Below are positions 25,677 to 35,157 of a stretch of 55,830 nt of DNA, piece by piece. The stretch lies in assembly GCA_021201815.1 (NCBI GenBank), contig JAJQEC010000021.1, positions 1-55,830 on the forward strand, written 5' to 3'. The notes under the pieces were generated by a model, which ran no database searches, was not told the origin of the DNA, and was given only the letters and a program-made list of their open reading frames with translations. Source of the DNA: Candidatus Azobacteroides sp. (GTDB lineage: Bacteria; Bacteroidota; Bacteroidia; Bacteroidales; WRGA01). The first letter of the stretch is position 1; each line of letters opens with the position of its first letter. A program made the position numbers and the translations under genes.

Positions 25677-25708
25677 AGAACAAACTTAACTGTAGTTAAG
25701 TTTGTTCT
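25677..25708 (+). terminator. Perfect 14-bp hairpin between the 30-aa gene and RNase G gene
   Basis: AGAACAAACTTAAC (25677-25690), loop TGTA, then GTTAAGTTTGTTCT (25695-25708), followed by TTTGTTTA. A normal intrinsic terminator shape. The right arm also contains TAAGTTTG (25697-25704), an exact -7 box, 32 bases before the RNase G start. The hairpin may therefore end one transcript and start the next. Confidence 0.75.
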
Positions 25709-25736
25709 TTTGTTTATTCAATAAGCATGTAACTTA

Positions 25737-27302
25737 GTGACAAACGAACTTGTTTTAGATGTTAAATCCCAAGAGGTAACGATTGCAATTCTTCAGGACA
25801 AACGTCTGATGGAACTGCAAAAAGAAACCCGGAATGTTTCATTCGGTGTAAGGGATATCTATCTGGGCAAAGTAAAAAAAATAATGCCCGGATTAAATGC
25901 GGCATTCGTTGACGTAGGTTACGAAAAAGATGCTTTTTTACATTATCTTGATTTAGGTCATCATTTTAATACGTTAAACAAATACGTACAACAAACAATC
26001 GGAAGCAAAAAGAAAGGCGTTCCCATTTCAAAACTTCGCTTTGAAAAAGAATTGAATAAAGACGGCCTTATTTCTGAAGTGCTTCAACCCGGCCAGGAAA
26101 TTCTGGTACAAATCACAAAAGAACCTATCTCCACAAAAGGGCCAAGACTTACTTCCGAAATATCCTTAGCAGGAAGAAATCTGGTATTGATCCCGTTCGG
26201 AGATAAGGTTTCGGTTTCTCAAAAAATCAAATCCAGTGAGGAACGAATACGTCTGAAACAATTGATGCAAAGCATCAAACCAAAAAACTTCGGCATTATT
26301 ATCCGCACCCTTTCCGAAGGAAAACGCGTAGCAGAATTGGATACAGAGTTAAAAATCCTACTGAAACGTTGGGAGGAAGTAACAGCCAAGTTACAAAAAT
26401 CACCGTCACTTATTCTTGAAGAAACAGGACGTACGGTAGCTTTATTAAGAGACGTCTTCAATCCTTCTTTTAAAAATATTTATATGAATGACAAGGATGT
26501 CTTTCACGAAGTAAAAGACTATGTGACCCTGATCTCTCCCGAACAGGCCGGCACAGTCAAATTATATGAAAAAGAGGAACCGATTTTCGATCATTTCGAT
26601 GTCACAAAACAGATTAAATCTTCTTTTGGTAAAACCGTATCTTTCAAACGCGGAGCATATCTGATTATTGAACATACGGAAGCCATGCATGTAATTGATG
26701 TAAATAGCGGAAACCGTAACAAGGGAAATTTACAACAAGAAGAAAATGCACTGGAAGTAAATATGTCGGCCGCTACGGAAATTGCCCGTCAGCTACGATT
26801 GAGGGATATGGGGGGTATCATTGTGATTGACTTTATCGACATGCAGGAATCGGAACACAGGCAACGTCTGCTTGAACATATGCTTTCCGAAATGTCAGAA
26901 GACAGAGCAAAACACAGTATTCTACCATTGAGTAAGTTCGGCCTGATGCAGATTACCAGACAAAGAGTACGTCCGGTACTGGATATTATTACTACCGAAG
27001 ACTGTCCGACATGTTTTGGAAAAGGATCCATAAGTCCTTCTATCCTGTTTACGGATAAACTACAGGACAAGATTGATTATATGACTAATACATTAGGAAT
27101 TAAAAAGTTTAAATTATATGTACATCCTTTTGTAGAGGCTTATATAAAAAAAGGATTTGTTTCCTTACTCTGGAAATGGAAGCTTAAATATGGCTTCGGT
27201 TTTAAGATTATCAGTGACCAGAATCTGGCTTTACTGGAATATCATTTTTATAATGAGGACAAAGAAGAGATTGACTTAAAACAGGAAATTGAAATAAAGT
27301 AA
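25737..27302 (+). CDS. rng: Ribonuclease G/E
   Basis: Endoribonuclease for rRNA 5'-end maturation and mRNA decay. An S1 RNA-binding domain lies at about 38-130 (DIYLGKVKKIMPGLNAAFVDVG). The catalytic DNase I-like region has metal ligands Asp321 in HVIDVNSGN and Asp365 in IIVIDFIDM. The Zn-link motif is CPTCFGKG (423-430), followed by the small domain. The length of 521 aa fits RNase G or a short RNase E without the long C-terminal scaffold. The start is GTG 25737 (GTG-ACA-AAC-GAA, TNELVLDV). No ATG gives the conserved beginning. It ends in a perfect bidirectional terminator. Confidence 0.95.
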   Translation: MTNELVLDVKSQEVTIAILQDKRLMELQKETRNVSFGVRDIYLGKVKKIMPGLNAAFVDVGYEKDAFLHYLDLGHHFNTLNKYVQQTIGSKKKGVPISKLRFEKELNKDGLISEVLQPGQEILVQITKEPISTKGPRLTSEISLAGRNLVLIPFGDKVSVSQKIKSSEERIRLKQLMQSIKPKNFGIIIRTLSEGKRVAELDTELKILLKRWEEVTAKLQKSPSLILEETGRTVALLRDVFNPSFKNIYMNDKDVFHEVKDYVTLISPEQAGTVKLYEKEEPIFDHFDVTKQIKSSFGKTVSFKRGAYLIIEHTEAMHVIDVNSGNRNKGNLQQEENALEVNMSAATEIARQLRLRDMGGIIVIDFIDMQESEHRQRLLEHMLSEMSEDRAKHSILPLSKFGLMQITRQRVRPVLDIITTEDCPTCFGKGSISPSILFTDKLQDKIDYMTNTLGIKKFKLYVHPFVEAYIKKGFVSLLWKWKLKYGFGFKIISDQNLALLEYHFYNEDKEEIDLKQEIEIK

Positions 27303-27320
27303 ATTTCGTATCCGAATAAA

Positions 27321-27360
27321 AAAACAGCGGCTGTAATTTATAGATTACAGCCGCTGTTTT
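27321..27360. terminator. Perfect 17-bp bidirectional terminator after rng
   Basis: AAAACAGCGGCTGTAAT (27321-27337), 6-base loop, ATTACAGCCGCTGTTTT (27344-27360), with A runs before and T runs after. It serves rng (plus) and the membrane protein gene ending at 27365 (minus). Confidence 0.9.
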
Positions 27361-27364
27361 TTAT

Positions 27365-27817
27365 TTAATCATTTTCATATGGAATATGTTTTGCTTCACA
27401 AAATTCTATAATAATTGTTTTTATTTCCCGCAAATCTTTATACTTTAGCTCATTCAAATCAATCTGGTAAGTCTTACTGGCTTCCGTATGTATCTTCAGA
27501 TGGCTAATCCCGATGTTAATCCGGGATATCTGATCCCAACTAATTTTTCCGGAAAGTTTCTGATCCGGGAAATTTACGGTTATGTCTTCATTATCTACTG
27601 AGATCAAAGGTTTCGGTTGCCATAAGGTAAATAAAAAAATGGGAATAAGAGATAATAATAAACCGGTCAGGCTTAAATAAAACAATACATCAAATCTTTT
27701 ATTAATTATAAAATAAAAAACAGATGCCAACGAAGTAATAAAGAAATAACAAGCAACAAATAAAGTAATGTACCGTTGTTCTTTAGAGGTTTTATACTGA
27801 ACTATTAATTTTTCCAT
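27365..27817 (-). CDS. Small membrane protein, possible PH-like cytoplasmic domain
   Basis: Not recognised by name. Two close membrane helices (YITLFVACYFFITSLASVFYFII and VLFYLSLTGLLLSLIPIFLFTLW) precede a soluble domain of about 75 residues (LISVDNEDITVNF...GKISWDQISRINIGISHLKIHTE...ELKYKDLREIKTIIIEFCE). The strand-rich pattern 'I-s-v-d-x-e-x-I-x-W-x-x-I' followed by one C-terminal helix is what bacterial PH-like (YdbT/STM3941-type) domains show. 150 aa. Single gene, convergent with rng. Function is unknown. Confidence 0.7.
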   Translation of the reverse strand: MEKLIVQYKTSKEQRYITLFVACYFFITSLASVFYFIINKRFDVLFYLSLTGLLLSLIPIFLFTLWQPKPLISVDNEDITVNFPDQKLSGKISWDQISRINIGISHLKIHTEASKTYQIDLNELKYKDLREIKTIIIEFCEAKHIPYEND

Positions 27818-27959
27818 CTTTTAAACCGGAGCAGTTAAATATAATTATTTAATGTTTTAATTAAGCAAAGAATACAGGTCAACAAACCGAAGAGACAAAA
27901 AGTTCGGAGAAATTAAAAAAACTTCTTTTTTTATTAAATCTTTTTTCCGGATTCCAGTC

Positions 27960-27967
27960 TAACTTTG
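27960..27967 (+). promoter_or_regulatory. -7 promoter box of the first RND operon
   Basis: TAACTTTG, an exact TAnnTTTG match, 69 bases before the adaptor ATG at 28036. T-rich sequence lies in the -33 region, but no clean TTTG at 19-21 spacing. Confidence 0.45.
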
Positions 27968-28035
27968 ATCCGAATCTTATAACGAGAGAAAATTGCACAT
28001 ACATATAACACTAATATCATAAACTGACATTTGTA

Positions 28036-29124
28036 ATGAATAAGAAAACCAAGATTGCACTTATTTCCGTAATCATTCTTTTCATAGCCGGAATGGCTTT
28101 TTATCCGTACATTAAAACCAGGTTTTCCGGGAAAGAAGAAGCTTCTCCCTCACCTCCTAAAACCGAAAGTAAATCTACGGATGCTTTCAATGTAAATGCA
28201 AAAGTCATAAAAGCAGAAAATCTGGATGATATCTTTCGCACAACAGGGATTCTTATTCCGGACGAAGAAGTAGATCTTTCTTTTGAAACTTCCGGTAAAA
28301 TAACCAATATCTATTTCCAGGAAGGAACAAGCGTGACAAAAGGGACGTTGCTGGCAAAAGTCAACGATGCTCCTTTACAGGCGGAACTGGAAAAGTTGAC
28401 CACACAGATTCCGTTGGCTGAAGACCGTGTTTTCCGTCAGGAATCTTTACTGGCTAAAGACGCTGTCAGTCAGGAAGCATTTGAATCGGTAAAAACCGAA
28501 CTTGATAAATTAAAAGCAGACATAGATCTTGTAAAAGCAAGAATTGCCCAGACAGAACTTCGCGCTCCTTTTGATGGGATTATAGGATTAAGACAAGTAA
28601 GTGAAGGCGCGTATGCTTCTCCGACAACGGTTGTTTCCCGACTGACAAAAATCGTTCCTCTGAAAGTGGAATTCTCAATCAATGAACGACAGGCGAATGA
28701 AATAAAAGCAGGCACACCTTTGACTTTCACATTAGTAAATGACCTGAATATTTATGGTGCATCCGTTTATGCCGTAGAATCCAGGCTGGACGAAAGTACC
28801 CTGTCTCTGAAAGTGCGTGCCAGGTATCCGAATGCCGGAGGGAAATTAAAGCCGGGACAGTCTGCAACAATTGAAATTAAACTTCAGGAGATTAAAAATA
28901 CGATTGTGATACCAAGTCTTTCTACAGTAGCAGAAATGGGACGGGATATTGCCTATATCTATAAAGATGGCAAGGCAAAACAGGTGGTAGTAAAAAAAGG
29001 AATGCGGACAGCATCTTCGGTACAGGTTCTGGATGGAATACAAACGGGAGATACGTTACTGACATCCGGAATTATGCAATTAAGGGATGGTATGCCTGTA
29101 ACAATTAATCTGACAAATGACTGA
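28036..29124 (+). CDS. RND efflux periplasmic adaptor (membrane fusion protein)
   Basis: Links the inner-membrane RND pump to the outer-membrane channel. One N-terminal helix (IALISVIILFIAGMAFYPYI) anchors it. Barrel-sandwich (lipoyl-like) halves lie at about 72-108 and 168-203 (FETSGKITNIYFQEGTSVTKGTLLAKV; ELRAPFDGIIGLRQVSEGAYA), flanking a short alpha hairpin (AELEKLTTQIPLAEDR...ELDKLKADIDLVKARI). Beta-barrel and membrane-proximal domains follow (KLKPGQSATIEIKLQ). 362 aa. The stop overlaps the acetyltransferase gene by 8 bases, so translation is coupled. Confidence 0.92.
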   Translation: MNKKTKIALISVIILFIAGMAFYPYIKTRFSGKEEASPSPPKTESKSTDAFNVNAKVIKAENLDDIFRTTGILIPDEEVDLSFETSGKITNIYFQEGTSVTKGTLLAKVNDAPLQAELEKLTTQIPLAEDRVFRQESLLAKDAVSQEAFESVKTELDKLKADIDLVKARIAQTELRAPFDGIIGLRQVSEGAYASPTTVVSRLTKIVPLKVEFSINERQANEIKAGTPLTFTLVNDLNIYGASVYAVESRLDESTLSLKVRARYPNAGGKLKPGQSATIEIKLQEIKNTIVIPSLSTVAEMGRDIAYIYKDGKAKQVVVKKGMRTASSVQVLDGIQTGDTLLTSGIMQLRDGMPVTINLTND

Positions 29125-29563
29125 TAACGTATATACAATTACTCCGGTAGGAGAAGAGGAATATCACAAAATAGTTTCCATCTGGGAAATATCTGTAAGG
29201 GAAACACATTCTTTTTTAAAGGAAGATGACCTGCTTTTTTACAAAAAACAAATACCTCGGCTCTATCTTCCGAACCTCACTATATATGGTTTACGGGATG
29301 AGCAAGGTACTCTCAAAGGCTTCATAGGGACTTCGGGAAATAAACTGGAGATGTTGTTTCTTCATCCGGCTACCACAGGAAAAGGATTCGGAAGAATCTT
29401 GATTGAATATGCCATTTCCCGGTTAAAAATAGATGAAGTAGATGTCAATGAACAAAATACAAATGCAACGGGATTTTATAAACGCTTTGGTTTTAAAGTG
29501 ATAAGCCGGTCGGAACAAGACGGGGAAGGGAAAGACTACCCGATATTGCATATGAAATTATAA
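29117..29563 (+). CDS. GNAT-family acetyltransferase inside the efflux operon
   Basis: Transfers acetyl from acetyl-CoA to an amine. Core motifs: KLEMLFLHPATTGKGFGRILIEYAI, containing the acetyl-CoA loop Q/T-G-x-G-x-G/A (here TGKGFGR), and DVNEQNTNATGFYKRFGFKVISRSE, the GNAT motif B with the 'N-x-x-A-x-x-F-Y' signature. The pattern is close to YjaB/PhnO-like small GNATs. 148 aa, complete. It overlaps the adaptor gene by 8 bases and ends 35 bases before the RND pump gene. Its retention between adaptor and pump suggests a shared substrate, for example acetylation of an amine drug, but this is inference. Confidence 0.88.
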   Translation: MTDNVYTITPVGEEEYHKIVSIWEISVRETHSFLKEDDLLFYKKQIPRLYLPNLTIYGLRDEQGTLKGFIGTSGNKLEMLFLHPATTGKGFGRILIEYAISRLKIDEVDVNEQNTNATGFYKRFGFKVISRSEQDGEGKDYPILHMKL

Positions 29564-29598
29564 ATTATAACATAACTAAAGACAATATATTCTGATAT

Positions 29599-32500
29599 AT
29601 GACTCTTTCAGAACTAAGTATAAGACGCCCGGTACTTTCCACAGTGTTTGTACTGATAATTTTCCTGCTGGGAATAATAGGGTACACCTATCTTGGAGTA
29701 CGGGAATATCCGAATGTGGATAATCCTATTATTACCGTAAATGTAAGCTATCCGGGAGCAAATGCAGATATCATAGAAAATCAGATTACGGAACCATTGG
29801 AACAGAACATCAATGGGATTCCGGGCATTCGTTCACTTTCCAGTACCAGTAGTCAGGGCTCAAGCCGGATTACCATTGAATTCGAACTAAGTGTGGACCT
29901 GGAAACTGCGGCAAATGATGTGCGTGATAAGGTTTCACGTGCCCAACGTTATCTTCCGAAAGACTGTGACCCTCCGACAGTGACAAAAGCCGATGCAGAT
30001 GCTACGCCTATCATGCAGATTACCGTGCAAAGTGAAAAACGTTCCTTGCTGGAATTAAGTGAAATCGCCGATCTTACCATTAAAGAAAGACTTCAGACCA
30101 TTCCCAATGTTAGTGCGGTGGAAATCTGGGGAGAAAACAGGTATTCCATGCGCCTGTGGCTGGACCCGTCAAAAATGGCAGCTTATAAAATTACTCCGAT
30201 TGATGTAAAAAATGCAATTGATAATGAGAATGTAGAGCTTCCTGCCGGGAGTATCGAAGGAGACGAAATTGAACTTTCTATCCGTACTTCCGGATTAATG
30301 CAAACTCCTGAAGAATTCAATAATCTTATTATCAAAGAGGATAATTACCAGATTGTCCGCTTTGGGGATATCGGTGTAGCGGAGCTGGATGCTGAAGATC
30401 GAAAAAATATTACCCGGAGGAATGGAGTTCCGATGGTAAGCGTCGTAGTTATTCCCCAACCAGGTTCCAATCAGATTGAAATATCCGATGAGGTAATGAT
30501 CCGATTGAAACAAATGGAAAAAGATTTACCGGAAGATGTTCTTCTGGATGTTGCTTTTGATAATACAAAATTTATCCGAGCTTCTATTGAAGAGGTGAAA
30601 GAAACAATTTATGTTGCTTTTATACTGGTTGTTATTATTATTTTCTTATTTCTCAGGAATTGGCGCGTCACCCTTATTCCCTGTGTCGTTATTCCGGTTT
30701 CACTTATCGGCGCATTCTTTGTGATGTATCTGGCGGGATTTTCCATTAATGTCCTTTCTATGCTTGCAGTGGTACTTGCGGTCGGACTGGTAGTAGATGA
30801 TGCCATTGTAGTAACAGAAAATATTTATCTTAAGATTGAAGAAGGAATGACTCCCCTGGAAGCAGGTATTGAGGGTTCGAAAGAAATTTTCTTCGCTGTT
30901 ATTTCAACAACTATCACTCTTGTGGCCGTGTTTTTTCCGATTGTCTTTCTTGAAGGAATGACCGGAAGGTTATTCCGGGAATTCAGTATAGTAGTTTCCG
31001 GCTCGATAATCATTTCTTCTTTTGTTGCCCTGACATTTACCCCTATGTTAGCTACAAAGCTCCTGAAGAAGGAAGAAAAAAGGAACTGGTTCTACAGAAA
31101 GACGGAACCTTTCTTTGTGGGAATGAATAATCTTTATGAAAAAGCATTAAATGCGTTTATTCGTAAAAAAGTAATTATATGGCCTATTATTAGTGTTGTA
31201 GCAGGAATTATCCTGTATTTAGGAGTAAATATTCCCTCAGAAATGGCACCTTTGGAAGACCGTTCACAGATAACAATCCGCACCAGTGTACCACAAGGAG
31301 CAACTTTTGAGTTTATCCGGGATTATACAGATAAGGTTTCCGATACTGCAGATAAAGTGGCCCCTGAAAGGTTGCTTAATATAACCATGTTGCGAAGTAG
31401 TTTTTCTTCTATCAGGCTTGTATTACCGGATATAAAAGACAGAAAAAGAAGCCAGATGGAAATTGCTTCGGAACTTTCCAAAGCCGTACGGAAACAAACA
31501 GAGGCCCGCGCATTCGTTCAGCAACAATCCACCTTCGGAGGAAGACGCGCCAGTATGCCGATACAATACGTATTGCAGGCTCCTAATATTGAGAAACTGG
31601 AAGAGTTTATCCCTCCGTTTATGGAAAAAGTAAATGCCAGTCCTCTTTTCCAGATGTCTGACGTGGATCTGAAGTTTACGAAACCGGAAACACAAGTGCT
31701 CATTGACCGGGACAAAGCATCTTTGCTCGGAGTAAGTACCAGAGATATCGGACAGACTTTACAATATGCCTTAAGTGGTCAGCGTATGGGATATTTTTAT
31801 ATGAATGGAAAACAGTACCAGATACTTGGTGAAATAAACCGCCAGCAACGGAATACACCGCTGGATTTAAAATCCATCTACTTGAAAAACAGTCATGGAG
31901 ATATGATCCAGTTAGATAACCTGGTAGAACTGAAAGAAACAGTGGCTCCTCCCCAACTCTATCGTTACAACCGTTTTAACTCAGCGACCATTTCTTCAGG
32001 AATAGCTGACGGCGTCACGATGGGAGCTGCTCTTGACGAAATGGACAGGATCGCAAAAGAAGTATTGGATGAAAGTTTCCGGACTGCATTGGCCGGAGAC
32101 TCCAAAGATTTCCGGGAAAGTTCTTCCAGCCTTATGTTCGCATTTTTACTGGCGCTGGTACTGATCTTTCTGGTACTGGCTGCTCAATTCGAGAGCTTCA
32201 AAGATCCGTTTGTAATTATGTTCTCTGTACCATTGGCCATTGCAGGGGCATTAGCTTTTATGTACTTCAAAGGAATTACAATGAATATATTCAGCCAGAT
32301 CGGAATCATCATGCTAATTGGTCTGGTAGCCAAGAACGGTATTCTTATTGTTGAGTTTGCAAACCAACGACAGGATTCCGGCATGAACAAGCTGGAAGCT
32401 TTGAAAGATGCTGCTGTACAGCGTCTTCGTCCGATTCTTATGACCAGTTTCTCGACAGTATTGGGATTACTTCCGTTAGTATTTGCCAGCGCAGAAGGAG

Positions 32501-32667
32501 CAAACGGACGAATTGCCATGGGTACTGCAGTGGTAGGTGGTATGATTGTTTCTACGTTACTGACAATATTTATTGTTCCGGTAATGTATATGTATATTTC
32601 AACGGACCGTAACAAAAAACGTAAAAAACTTGAATTAATAAATTCACAGGTAAATTCAGAAAAATGA
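29599..32667 (+). CDS. RND multidrug efflux pump (AcrB/MexB-type HAE1)
   Basis: Proton-driven inner-membrane exporter working as a trimer. MTLSELSIRRPVLSTVFVLIIFLLGIIGY is TM1, with the conserved 'RRPV' start. Twelve helices flank two large periplasmic loops. TM4 has AVVLAVGLVVDDAIVVTEN with the paired Asp residues of the proton relay, and TM10 has GLVAKNGILIVEFANQ with the relay Lys. 1022 aa, complete. The ATGA junction (32664-32667) couples it to the TolC gene. Substrate range cannot be predicted. The second pump in this window (42428-45568) is a distant paralogue. Confidence 0.95.
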   Translation: MTLSELSIRRPVLSTVFVLIIFLLGIIGYTYLGVREYPNVDNPIITVNVSYPGANADIIENQITEPLEQNINGIPGIRSLSSTSSQGSSRITIEFELSVDLETAANDVRDKVSRAQRYLPKDCDPPTVTKADADATPIMQITVQSEKRSLLELSEIADLTIKERLQTIPNVSAVEIWGENRYSMRLWLDPSKMAAYKITPIDVKNAIDNENVELPAGSIEGDEIELSIRTSGLMQTPEEFNNLIIKEDNYQIVRFGDIGVAELDAEDRKNITRRNGVPMVSVVVIPQPGSNQIEISDEVMIRLKQMEKDLPEDVLLDVAFDNTKFIRASIEEVKETIYVAFILVVIIIFLFLRNWRVTLIPCVVIPVSLIGAFFVMYLAGFSINVLSMLAVVLAVGLVVDDAIVVTENIYLKIEEGMTPLEAGIEGSKEIFFAVISTTITLVAVFFPIVFLEGMTGRLFREFSIVVSGSIIISSFVALTFTPMLATKLLKKEEKRNWFYRKTEPFFVGMNNLYEKALNAFIRKKVIIWPIISVVAGIILYLGVNIPSEMAPLEDRSQITIRTSVPQGATFEFIRDYTDKVSDTADKVAPERLLNITMLRSSFSSIRLVLPDIKDRKRSQMEIASELSKAVRKQTEARAFVQQQSTFGGRRASMPIQYVLQAPNIEKLEEFIPPFMEKVNASPLFQMSDVDLKFTKPETQVLIDRDKASLLGVSTRDIGQTLQYALSGQRMGYFYMNGKQYQILGEINRQQRNTPLDLKSIYLKNSHGDMIQLDNLVELKETVAPPQLYRYNRFNSATISSGIADGVTMGAALDEMDRIAKEVLDESFRTALAGDSKDFRESSSSLMFAFLLALVLIFLVLAAQFESFKDPFVIMFSVPLAIAGALAFMYFKGITMNIFSQIGIIMLIGLVAKNGILIVEFANQRQDSGMNKLEALKDAAVQRLRPILMTSFSTVLGLLPLVFASAEGANGRIAMGTAVVGGMIVSTLLTIFIVPVMYMYISTDRNKKRKKLELINSQVNSEK

Positions 32668-33992
32668 AAAGATACTTATTGATTTTAACCGGCTTCATAT
32701 ATACTTCACTTTTTCTCTACGGAGAGGAAGTGTATAGTCTTCAACGTTGTATAGAAATAGGATTACAACAAAATTATGAAATACAAATTACCCGGAATAA
32801 TCAACAAATAGTTGATAATAATTATACATTAGGAAATGCCGGATATCTGCCGGAGCTGGATTTGAATGCCGGATATTCGGGAACATTAAATAATACGGAA
32901 TACCGTTATCCCGAGACAAATGAAACATTAAAAAACAACGGAATCCATAACCAAACGTTAAATGCCGGTGTTAATCTTAACTGGACAATTTTTGACGGTT
33001 TTAATATCCAGGCTTCCTATAACAGGTTAGGAGAACTACAACAAATGGGTGAATTAAATACCCGTCTGACGATTGAGAATTTTGTTGCTGAATTAGCTGC
33101 TGAGTATTATAATTATATCCAGCAGACTTTACAAATGAGAAACCTTAAGAATACGGTTAAACTCTCCGAAGAACGGGTTCGTATCGTAGAGGCCCGTTAT
33201 CATATCGGAGCAGCATCCCGACTGGATTTTCAACAGGCAAAGGTAGACTTTAACAGTGATAGTTCAATGCTGGTACAGCAGAATGAGGTGGTATACCGTT
33301 CCCGAATCCGCCTTAATCAACTGATGGCGCTTGATAATGTAGAACAAAGGATTATGATTCCGGATACACTTATTGAAGTATATGAATTTCTGGACCGAGA
33401 TATTATCCTTAATGACTTACTGACACAAAACACATTATTGAAGTTATATCAAAAAGATGTGAATTTAAGCGAATTGGATTTAAAAATCGCACAAAGCCAG
33501 AATTATCCTTATTTGAGGCTGAATGCGGGGTATGGATATACAAGAAATACATACGAAACCGGAAGTTATGACCTGCAGCAAAATCTGGGACTGAATTATG
33601 GGTTGACATTAGGATACACTCTTTTTGACGGAGGGAATAAACGGAGAAGGCAAAAAAATGCCCGGTTGGAAATACAGAATAAAGAATTGCTTTATAATCA
33701 ACTGGAACTGACATTAAGAGGAGATTTTTCTAATATGTGGATGGCTTACCGGAATAATATTGAACTTAAAAACCTGGAAAAGGAGAATCTGGAAACGGCT
33801 AAAGAGACTTATGAGATTGCTATGGAAAGGTATAAATTAGGTGATCTTTCCGGTCTGGAACTCCGGGAAATTCAAAATAGGTTACTGGAAGCAGAAGAAC
33901 GGCTGGTAAAAGCCGAGTATAATACCAAACTTTGTGAAATTTCCCTGTTACAGATTAGCGGACAAATATTAAGTTACCTGTATGCGCCTTAA
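32664..33992 (+). CDS. TolC-family outer-membrane efflux channel
   Basis: Outer-membrane factor forming the exit duct for the RND pump. A signal peptide (MKRYLLILTGFIYTSLFLYG) is followed by the two OEP repeats: LQRCIEIGLQQNYEIQITRNN...GNAGYLPELDLNAGYSG, and a second half from about 235 to 425. Long coiled-coil helices are rich in Glu, Asn, Leu and Gln. 442 aa, complete, unlike the TolC copy of the second pump operon. It is the last gene of the operon. The convergent gene's stop is 32 bases away and no strong terminator is visible between them. Confidence 0.92.
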   Translation: MKRYLLILTGFIYTSLFLYGEEVYSLQRCIEIGLQQNYEIQITRNNQQIVDNNYTLGNAGYLPELDLNAGYSGTLNNTEYRYPETNETLKNNGIHNQTLNAGVNLNWTIFDGFNIQASYNRLGELQQMGELNTRLTIENFVAELAAEYYNYIQQTLQMRNLKNTVKLSEERVRIVEARYHIGAASRLDFQQAKVDFNSDSSMLVQQNEVVYRSRIRLNQLMALDNVEQRIMIPDTLIEVYEFLDRDIILNDLLTQNTLLKLYQKDVNLSELDLKIAQSQNYPYLRLNAGYGYTRNTYETGSYDLQQNLGLNYGLTLGYTLFDGGNKRRRQKNARLEIQNKELLYNQLELTLRGDFSNMWMAYRNNIELKNLEKENLETAKETYEIAMERYKLGDLSGLELREIQNRLLEAEERLVKAEYNTKLCEISLLQISGQILSYLYAP

Positions 33993-34023
33993 AGCCAGCG
34001 CTCTGTTTTATAAAAAGGACTTA

Positions 34024-35151
34024 TTAAAAAAGAGAAAGGTAAACTCCCATTAAATCCTGAGCGATATGTTGCGGAGAAAATCTTTTTACATATTCTTTTC
34101 CCATGATTTGCATGTGATGGTACAATGTTTCATCTTCCAGAATTTTACAGATGGCATCTGAGAGTTCTTCAGGACACTTCGGATTGACATACATGGAATC
34201 TTTTCCTCCGGCTTCTTCCAGGCAGGAACCGGTAGCCGCAATGACCGGAATTCCGGAGCTTAATGCTTCTATAATCGGAATCCCGAAACCTTCGAAAAAA
34301 GAAGGATAAATAAAGATGCTGGCTAACTGGTATAAAATTGGTAAATCAGAAAAAGGGAATTGATGAAAGAAATGAACTCGTTCTTTCAACCCTAAAGAAA
34401 TAATTTCTTTTTTTATATCTTCCACATAAGGGGTAACCTTTCCGACAGCCACCAGATGAATTTCCGGGTCGATATCTTTCATTGCACGAACAGCAAGTAA
34501 AAGATTTTTCCTCGCTTCCATACTACCGACATTTAATATAAACTTTTCCGGCAGATTATATTTTTTACGGATTATCTCTTTCTCTTCTTGGGAGTAACCT
34601 ATTGAGAACCGATTATCACATCCCTGGTAAACCACACGTATCTTTTCCTCCGGAATAGAAAAAAAATGAATCAGATCTTTTTTTGTACATTCACTGATCG
34701 CAATCACAAGGTCACTGTTGCGGGCAGCATAGCGAAACTTTGCCGTATATATCTTCCGGTCTATCGGTTTATAAAGTTCCGGATACCGGAGAAATATCAG
34801 ATCGTGAATGCTTACGACAGCTTTAATTCCTGTCCGGGAAATACCCAGGGGAATCTCGTTACTCAGCCCATGAAAAATATCAATCTTATCTTTTTTCAGG
34901 TCTTTTAGTATTCCTTTTGTTCTCCAGTAAGAAGAAAAGATTTTATCCGTCTTTTTTCCCGGATATACAAACCGGATATTTCCCGATTTTTGTAATTCCG
35001 TTATGGCCGGACTTTCCTTCCTTTTCGGAGCATATAAAATATATTCATCGGAAGGGTAAAAAGAAGAAAGAGCATGGAGTATATACCGGCTATAGTTTCC
35101 CAAACCGGTGTAATTTGCAACTGCTCTCTTCCCATCAAACCCAATACGCAT
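34024..35151 (-). CDS. Glycosyltransferase family 4 (mannosyltransferase-like)
   Basis: GT-B fold transferase for a surface glycan. The N-terminal acceptor loop is DGKRAVANYTGLGNYSRYIL. The Rossmann linker is DLVIAISECTKKDLIHFF. The donor site comprises FILNVGSMEARKNLLLAVRAM and PSFFEGFGIPIIEALSSGIPVIA with the E-x7-E pair (Glu in FFEGFG and IIEAL). The pattern is that of WbaZ/MtfB-like mannosyltransferases. 375 aa, complete. The ATG lies 6 bases after the TAG of the PPK2 gene and, unusually, in the same reading frame. The two form an operon. Confidence 0.9.
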   Translation of the reverse strand: MRIGFDGKRAVANYTGLGNYSRYILHALSSFYPSDEYILYAPKRKESPAITELQKSGNIRFVYPGKKTDKIFSSYWRTKGILKDLKKDKIDIFHGLSNEIPLGISRTGIKAVVSIHDLIFLRYPELYKPIDRKIYTAKFRYAARNSDLVIAISECTKKDLIHFFSIPEEKIRVVYQGCDNRFSIGYSQEEKEIIRKKYNLPEKFILNVGSMEARKNLLLAVRAMKDIDPEIHLVAVGKVTPYVEDIKKEIISLGLKERVHFFHQFPFSDLPILYQLASIFIYPSFFEGFGIPIIEALSSGIPVIAATGSCLEEAGGKDSMYVNPKCPEELSDAICKILEDETLYHHMQIMGKEYVKRFSPQHIAQDLMGVYLSLF

Positions 35152-35157
35152 ATCTGT

